From positions 1 to 42,366 of the IMG/VR virus record IMGVR_UViG_3300031227_000119: 42,366 bases of DNA; one strand, written 5' to 3'. The notes beneath the pieces were generated by a model. That model did no database searches, was not told the DNA's origin, and saw only the letters and a list, made by a program, of their open reading frames with translations. Positions 38,863 to 42,366 of the stretch are shown here, piece after piece (position 1 is the stretch's first letter; each line of letters begins with the position of its first letter). The translations under genes and the position numbers were made by a program. This stretch comes from a virus.

Positions 38863-38988
38863 CTATTTTTTCTTAGGACAAGGTATACCTTTTTGCTGAC
38901 GCTTGCCTACATTGCCGCTGTTTTGACGTTGGGCGCTTCTGTTTGCTGGTCCTGTTCTATCACGTTTGCCTGGTACTGTCTTACCCAT
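38863..38988 (-). CDS. Internal in-frame start, small basic protein
   Basis: The ATG at 38988 has AGGAG 7 bases upstream and yields 41 residues: MGKTVPGKRDRTGPANRSAQ, RQNSGNVGKRQQKGIPCP and KKK. This is the same frame as the lipoprotein. The pattern GKRDRTGP and the strongly basic composition look like an independent small protein. If both starts work, one gene encodes two proteins; alternatively an ancestral stop was lost and the two became fused. Confidence 0.5.
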   Translation of the reverse strand: MGKTVPGKRDRTGPANRSAQRQNSGNVGKRQQKGIPCPKKK

Positions 38989-39504
38989 AGTGGTTCTCCT
39001 GTTGTTAGATTTTTTCAACACACCTTCATTCCAGTTCGTATATGGTGGATTGAAATTATTGAGTATAGCAGTTTTATAGTTATCCCCCAAGGGGAAATAT
39101 AGAACCTTTTTGTTTGTAATAACGATGATCTTGTCCTCGGTTTCCGCTACTGCTATTAGATGCCACGAATCATCTCGATAGATGCTGACCAGTCGGGCCG
39201 GAACTCCGATACATTCCAAAGCCCACTTGCCGAGGACTGCCGAGAATTGACAGTTGCCGGTTAGTTTCTTCAGAAACACCGTTTCGATGCTCGGTGTATA
39301 ATTCCAGATAAAGGTTTGAGGCTCATATACGAATCTCTTCATCAACCGTGAAACATCCCAGATTGTATGTAGGTTGACTTTAACTGAATCCATCTGAGCC
39401 ATAGCGAGTTGCGTTTGTTCTTTGTCATACGACCAGCCAACAATGTCATTGGCACAGCCAGTGGATACAAGGAGAAGCAATAGCAGACCTGTTTTAATTC
39501 TCAC
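38863..39504 (-). CDS. Transglutaminase-like lipoprotein
   Basis: 213 residues from the GTG at 39504, chosen because AGGAGG stands 9 bases upstream. The signal peptide with LLLLLLVSTGC makes a lipobox, so the protein is anchored in a membrane. The core (about 85-150) carries TGNCQFSAVLGKWALECIGV, PARLVSIY and SWHLIAVAETEDKI, i.e. Cys and His of a transglutaminase/papain-like fold; the third residue is probably the Asn or Asp that follows. A basic C-terminal tail (about 173-213) starts at a second in-frame ATG at 38988. It may act on a cell-wall or surface substrate. A lytic or exclusion role is inference. Confidence 0.65.
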   Translation of the reverse strand: MRIKTGLLLLLLVSTGCANDIVGWSYDKEQTQLAMAQMDSVKVNLHTIWDVSRLMKRFVYEPQTFIWNYTPSIETVFLKKLTGNCQFSAVLGKWALECIGVPARLVSIYRDDSWHLIAVAETEDKIIVITNKKVLYFPLGDNYKTAILNNFNPPYTNWNEGVLKKSNNRRTTMGKTVPGKRDRTGPANRSAQRQNSGNVGKRQQKGIPCPKKK

Positions 39505-39553
39505 GGTGTGCCACCTCCTGCGACAAACAGGGCAAGATAAATCACGGTGTGCC

Positions 39554-40021
39554 TCACTTAGCATTCCTATACACCGATTCCTCCGGCGTGGTGATAGCGG
39601 GAGAAATGGGAATGACTTGGCGAAGAGTAAAAGTTGCAATTACAATTGTGGAAGCCCCAAAGGTTCGTATATATAGATTACCGTTAGATGTTGCTGATGG
39701 AGTAAAATCAAATGTAGTGGCAAACGGACTACCGGAAGACGAATAAATGATTTCTCCACCAGATGTAGAATCATATATAATAATATCATTGGAAGTACGA
39801 GTTCCAGAAATTGTCATACGATATGTATAACCTTTTGGTATTAAACCACCTTTATATATACCACCAGTTGATGCTACCTCGAAAGTCGTGGCGTTGGTTA
39901 TAGTAGCTCCAGCTTCACCCCATCCACTCGTAAAGTCCCAACCGCTCAGCACATCACTACCAAGTCCCGCCTCCGCAATTACCGGAAACAGGAGCATCAA
40001 AATCAGTATTAGCTTTTTCAC
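39554..40021 (-). CDS. Secreted beta-sandwich-like protein
   Basis: 155 residues from the GTG at 40021, with AGGAGG 6 bases upstream. The signal peptide is VKKLILILMLLFPVIAEA. The mature part is rich in Gly, Ser, Thr and beta structure (LSGWDFTSGWGEAGATITNA, FDFTPSATSNGNLYIRTFG), a jelly-roll-like pattern often found in carbohydrate-binding modules. It directly follows the tail-fibre gene. A surface-binding or receptor-related role is plausible, but a signal peptide would send it to the envelope. Confidence 0.6.
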   Translation of the reverse strand: MKKLILILMLLFPVIAEAGLGSDVLSGWDFTSGWGEAGATITNATTFEVASTGGIYKGGLIPKGYTYRMTISGTRTSNDIIIYDSTSGGEIIYSSSGSPFATTFDFTPSATSNGNLYIRTFGASTIVIATFTLRQVIPISPAITTPEESVYRNAK

Positions 40022-40031
40022 GTCCTGCCTC

Positions 40032-42366
40032 CTATCGGTAGAAGATGTCTGAAACTTCAATCTCTTTATCTCTTGTGGCTCGGAACTCTATCCGCCACTC
40101 ATAAACATTATTCTCTATAAACTCAGGCGCAACGAATGAAAAATGCTCCACAGTATTAACCGTGCCACTTGTAAACCAGTCTGAGTTCCACACTGTCGAG
40201 GTATCCACAAACAAACCTTTGCCGATAATCCTAACCGCTGTAGAGTCGAGGTGCGTTGCTGTTGACAACATATCTAAACCCACGCTATCGGGATTCGCCG
40301 GATTAAATACTCTTGAGGTTAAGAATCGAATAATCTGAGATGTGTAGCTCTCGCAATGCACCGCCTTAGCCTGCAACCTATTCCGTGGACTGGTCTCTGT
40401 CGTATCTATCACCACAGTCTGCGTTGTAAATGCGTCTGTGGAATCCTCAGCACCAAAGACGAAAGTCCTCAGAGGGATTACAACTTTGACCGTATTAGCC
40501 GTCTTGAACGTATCAGCCAGTACGATGGTAGCAGTAAGTTGAGGAATAGTCGTCCTGTCCAGATAGGCGGTGGTTGAATCCTCGGCAGCATCCTTAGCTA
40601 ACTTCTCTGACAGCCTATCACTAAGACCTGCAACGTCACCAATAGCCATACTGTTTGCAGCCGCCAGGGCTGAATCTATTGCGGATAGGGTTGCGAGAGA
40701 GCCAAGCTCAAGAGATGATCTTCCCGTTGCAGCGGTTAATCCTGTAGCTCCACCATCCCATTTCAAGCGATCCGTAAATGCTGTATTCCAGTTTGCCGAG
40801 TCAGCAGCGACCCTATCATGAGCAGCTTCCCAATCAGTCGAACCGTCTGTGAGGATTGAGTAAGTTCCTGACCCATCAGTTTTCATTATGCCTGCTGACC
40901 CAAAGTCAACATCGAATAAGGCTTCTGACAGCCTATCACTAAGTCCCGCTATGTCATCGGAAGAAAGCGCATTATTTGTTATCTTAGATGAATCCGCTCT
41001 CGCCAATGCCGCATCGGTTGAGTCTGGAACATCAGCTCTTAATGTATACTGCGTATGATCGTCTCCCGTTGTCAATCCAGAAAGGTCGCTATGAGCAGTT
41101 ACACCTGCTGTTGAGAATGTAGTATTAACTATATCCTGAATTGAATAAGCAGTTGCATCACCACGCTGTACAATAATCTTGCTGACAATAAAATAGAAGT
41201 TGTCAATTCTGTCCGGCAATGAAGGCATTTGGCTTGCAAGTGCTTGTGCCAATGTGTAATCACCTGTGCCGAGCATAATATCAATTTCATCATCAGCATA
41301 ACTTCTAAATATCCAATTAACAGCATACCTATTCGGAGTCAAAGTTACTAAGGCTGTACCATTATCATAACGCATATTTTCGTATGTTGTAATGGTTGAG
41401 TCTGACCATACACCAGCGATATGATAGACAAGGTCTGATTCTATACCGCCTCCACCTTGAGCGGCAGCATCCAGATTCTTAATATTAACACCATGAAACA
41501 CTACTCCAGAGGCAATATTAACGACATTCGTTGCTGTCTCGGTAGTAGCAAATCCGCTCTTACGTTCAAAGTTCCTTAATGCAAGGACTCTTTTTGTACC
41601 TCTAATTGCTGTGGATAACCCCATTGCATTATTACCTATTTGATATTCTATATCCGCAGCGCCCATGAGAACTTTCGCAACAGGAATATTCATAGAATAA
41701 TCAAGAGTATCCTGAAATGCAGTCCCGGCATAAATAGGAGAACCACCGTTATATGAAACATATATGTAATTGAGGGAACTGGCGGTCAGGGCAAGAGTAG
41801 CATTTGCAGGTACGGTATGCTTATATAGTTTGCTCCCCGTCCAGTCCTTCGTTGCTCGGATCAAAACATCCACAGAGGCAATGGATACAGCAACTCCGGC
41901 AGCATCGATAATCGTTGGCTCTGAAAGCGTACCCTCGTTGTAATTGACGTTGCTGGCAAAAACTTCCTTTGTAACTGTAAGATCTCCATTGAGGGTTAAA
42001 CCCTGTCCAGCCGTACTATTCTTTACACCAGCGAATGTACCATACATGAGAGAATACGCTTTATCTCCAGCGATATTATCTTGAAGTATGTTACCTATAT
42101 AGAAGGCATCCGAGCCAGTTTCATAATATCCGGCATTTGAGCCCACTGCAATATTTCTATCTCCTGTAGAATTGTAATATAAAGTGTTTGGACCGAAACC
42201 TACATTGTAATCGCCGGAGGTATTCGTAATTAAGGACCAGAAACCATAAGCAGCATTCTGACTACCTCCTACATTGTTCTTTAAGGCTTGGTAGCCAACT
42301 CCAGTATTCTGGTTACTTGTATTATTGGTTAAAGCTTCATCTCCAATAGCTACATTTGAGATACCG
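40032..42366 (-). CDS. Tail fibre, C-terminal part (starts at 206)
   Basis: Open frame from the right edge to the stop at 40032 with no good start; an apparent GTG at 42146 lies inside the frame. The edge-near part shows about 20-residue repeats of NxAxGYQAL/NVAIGDEAL type (NTGVGYQALKNN, NVGFGPNTLYYNSTGDRNIA), the left-handed repeat pattern of trimeric fibres and YadA-like heads. Further on come HSDLSGLTTGDDHTQY, a fibre motif, and two copies of (I/V)AGLSDRLSE. The C-terminal part (VEHFSFVAPEFIENNVYEWR) is a beta domain. It likely binds the host receptor. Joined with 1..206 it gives 846 residues. Confidence 0.82.
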   Translation of the reverse strand, partial: GISNVAIGDEALTNNTSNQNTGVGYQALKNNVGGSQNAAYGFWSLITNTSGDYNVGFGPNTLYYNSTGDRNIAVGSNAGYYETGSDAFYIGNILQDNIAGDKAYSLMYGTFAGVKNSTAGQGLTLNGDLTVTKEVFASNVNYNEGTLSEPTIIDAAGVAVSIASVDVLIRATKDWTGSKLYKHTVPANATLALTASSLNYIYVSYNGGSPIYAGTAFQDTLDYSMNIPVAKVLMGAADIEYQIGNNAMGLSTAIRGTKRVLALRNFERKSGFATTETATNVVNIASGVVFHGVNIKNLDAAAQGGGGIESDLVYHIAGVWSDSTITTYENMRYDNGTALVTLTPNRYAVNWIFRSYADDEIDIMLGTGDYTLAQALASQMPSLPDRIDNFYFIVSKIIVQRGDATAYSIQDIVNTTFSTAGVTAHSDLSGLTTGDDHTQYTLRADVPDSTDAALARADSSKITNNALSSDDIAGLSDRLSEALFDVDFGSAGIMKTDGSGTYSILTDGSTDWEAAHDRVAADSANWNTAFTDRLKWDGGATGLTAATGRSSLELGSLATLSAIDSALAAANSMAIGDVAGLSDRLSEKLAKDAAEDSTTAYLDRTTIPQLTATIVLADTFKTANTVKVVIPLRTFVFGAEDSTDAFTTQTVVIDTTETSPRNRLQAKAVHCESYTSQIIRFLTSRVFNPANPDSVGLDMLSTATHLDSTAVRIIGKGLFVDTSTVWNSDWFTSGTVNTVEHFSFVAPEFIENNVYEWRIEFRATRDKEIEVSDIFYR

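Noticed and set aside
39505-39639. N-terminal extension of 45 residues for the transglutaminase-like lipoprotein
   Set aside because: The extension would hide the signal peptide; AGGAGG before the GTG at 39504 decides the start.
42144-42146. GTG at 42146 as the start of the tail-fibre gene
   Set aside because: The frame is open up to the right edge with fibre-type repeats and continues in frame from 206.
1-42366. tRNA genes, CRISPR arrays, insertion sequences, integrase or attachment sites
   Set aside because: Reading both strands I saw no T-loop/cloverleaf pattern, no regular spaced repeats, no transposase or recombinase motifs. A tRNAscan-SE run and an HMM search for integrases would be needed to exclude them fully.

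Overview
This window looks like one complete tailed-phage genome (siphovirus type, Caudoviricetes), or a prophage-like contig of that kind, from an unidentified bacterium. Every convincing gene reads leftward on the minus strand. The gene cut by the left edge (1..206) and the gene cut by the right edge (40032..42366) join in the same reading frame with no stop. This argues that the 42366 bases are a circular or circularly permuted genome opened inside a tail-fibre gene. The host is probably a diderm: there are lipobox and signal-peptide proteins, a surface-sugar gene cluster and sigma70-type promoters. I cannot name the host.

Layout in order of transcription, high to low coordinates. (1) Early region, 36921-37172 down to 32082, starts at promoter 37212..37240. 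It holds small regulators with helix-turn-helix folds, a coiled-coil protein, a recombination-associated protein, a RusA-type resolvase and small membrane proteins. (2) Replication and accessory region, 31871 down to 23016, starts at promoter 32041..32069 and has a structured leader RNA. It holds a DnaD-like initiator, a DnaC-type loader, a PAPS-reductase-like enzyme, two DNA methyltransferases (one overprinted by a second long ORF), and a set of fragmented polytopic GT-C glycosyltransferase genes interleaved with other genes. (3) Packaging region, 22955 down to 16324, starts at promoter 22980..23008: terminase small and large subunits, portal, MuF-like minor capsid protein and several small genes, two of them broken by a stop at a probable Trp codon. 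(4) A sugar cassette, 15877 down to 12909: WlbA/WbpB-like dehydrogenase, GT4 glycosyltransferase, a small basic protein and a SAM methyltransferase. (5) Virion region, 12549 down to 263, then across the edges to 40032: scaffold-like protein, decoration-like protein, gpE-type major capsid, connector and completion proteins, two tail-tube paralogues, frameshifted tail chaperones, a GT2-TPR glycosyltransferase, tape measure, distal tail proteins and tail fibre. (6) Lysis and membrane region, 40021 down to 37324, closed by a strong intrinsic terminator at 37261..37295. The early promoter lies just beyond it.

The genes form one unidirectional circuit. Four TTGACA/17-bp promoters sit at module boundaries, and many genes overlap by ATGA or by 8 bases, which suggests translational coupling. 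I see no integrase, excisionase, tRNA gene, CRISPR array or insertion sequence. I also see no canonical muramidase or amidase endolysin; a DUF5675 protein with an H...C motif occupies that position. The most unusual parts are the GT-C gene split into three colinear ORFs by a lipoprotein gene and a DNA methyltransferase gene, the structured leader at 31891..32035, and the overprinted methyltransferase locus. No stretch over 300 bases is without a feature. The longest gene-poor stretches are 31872-32081 (leader RNA plus promoter), 37173-37323 (promoter plus terminator) and 12566-12697 (terminator).
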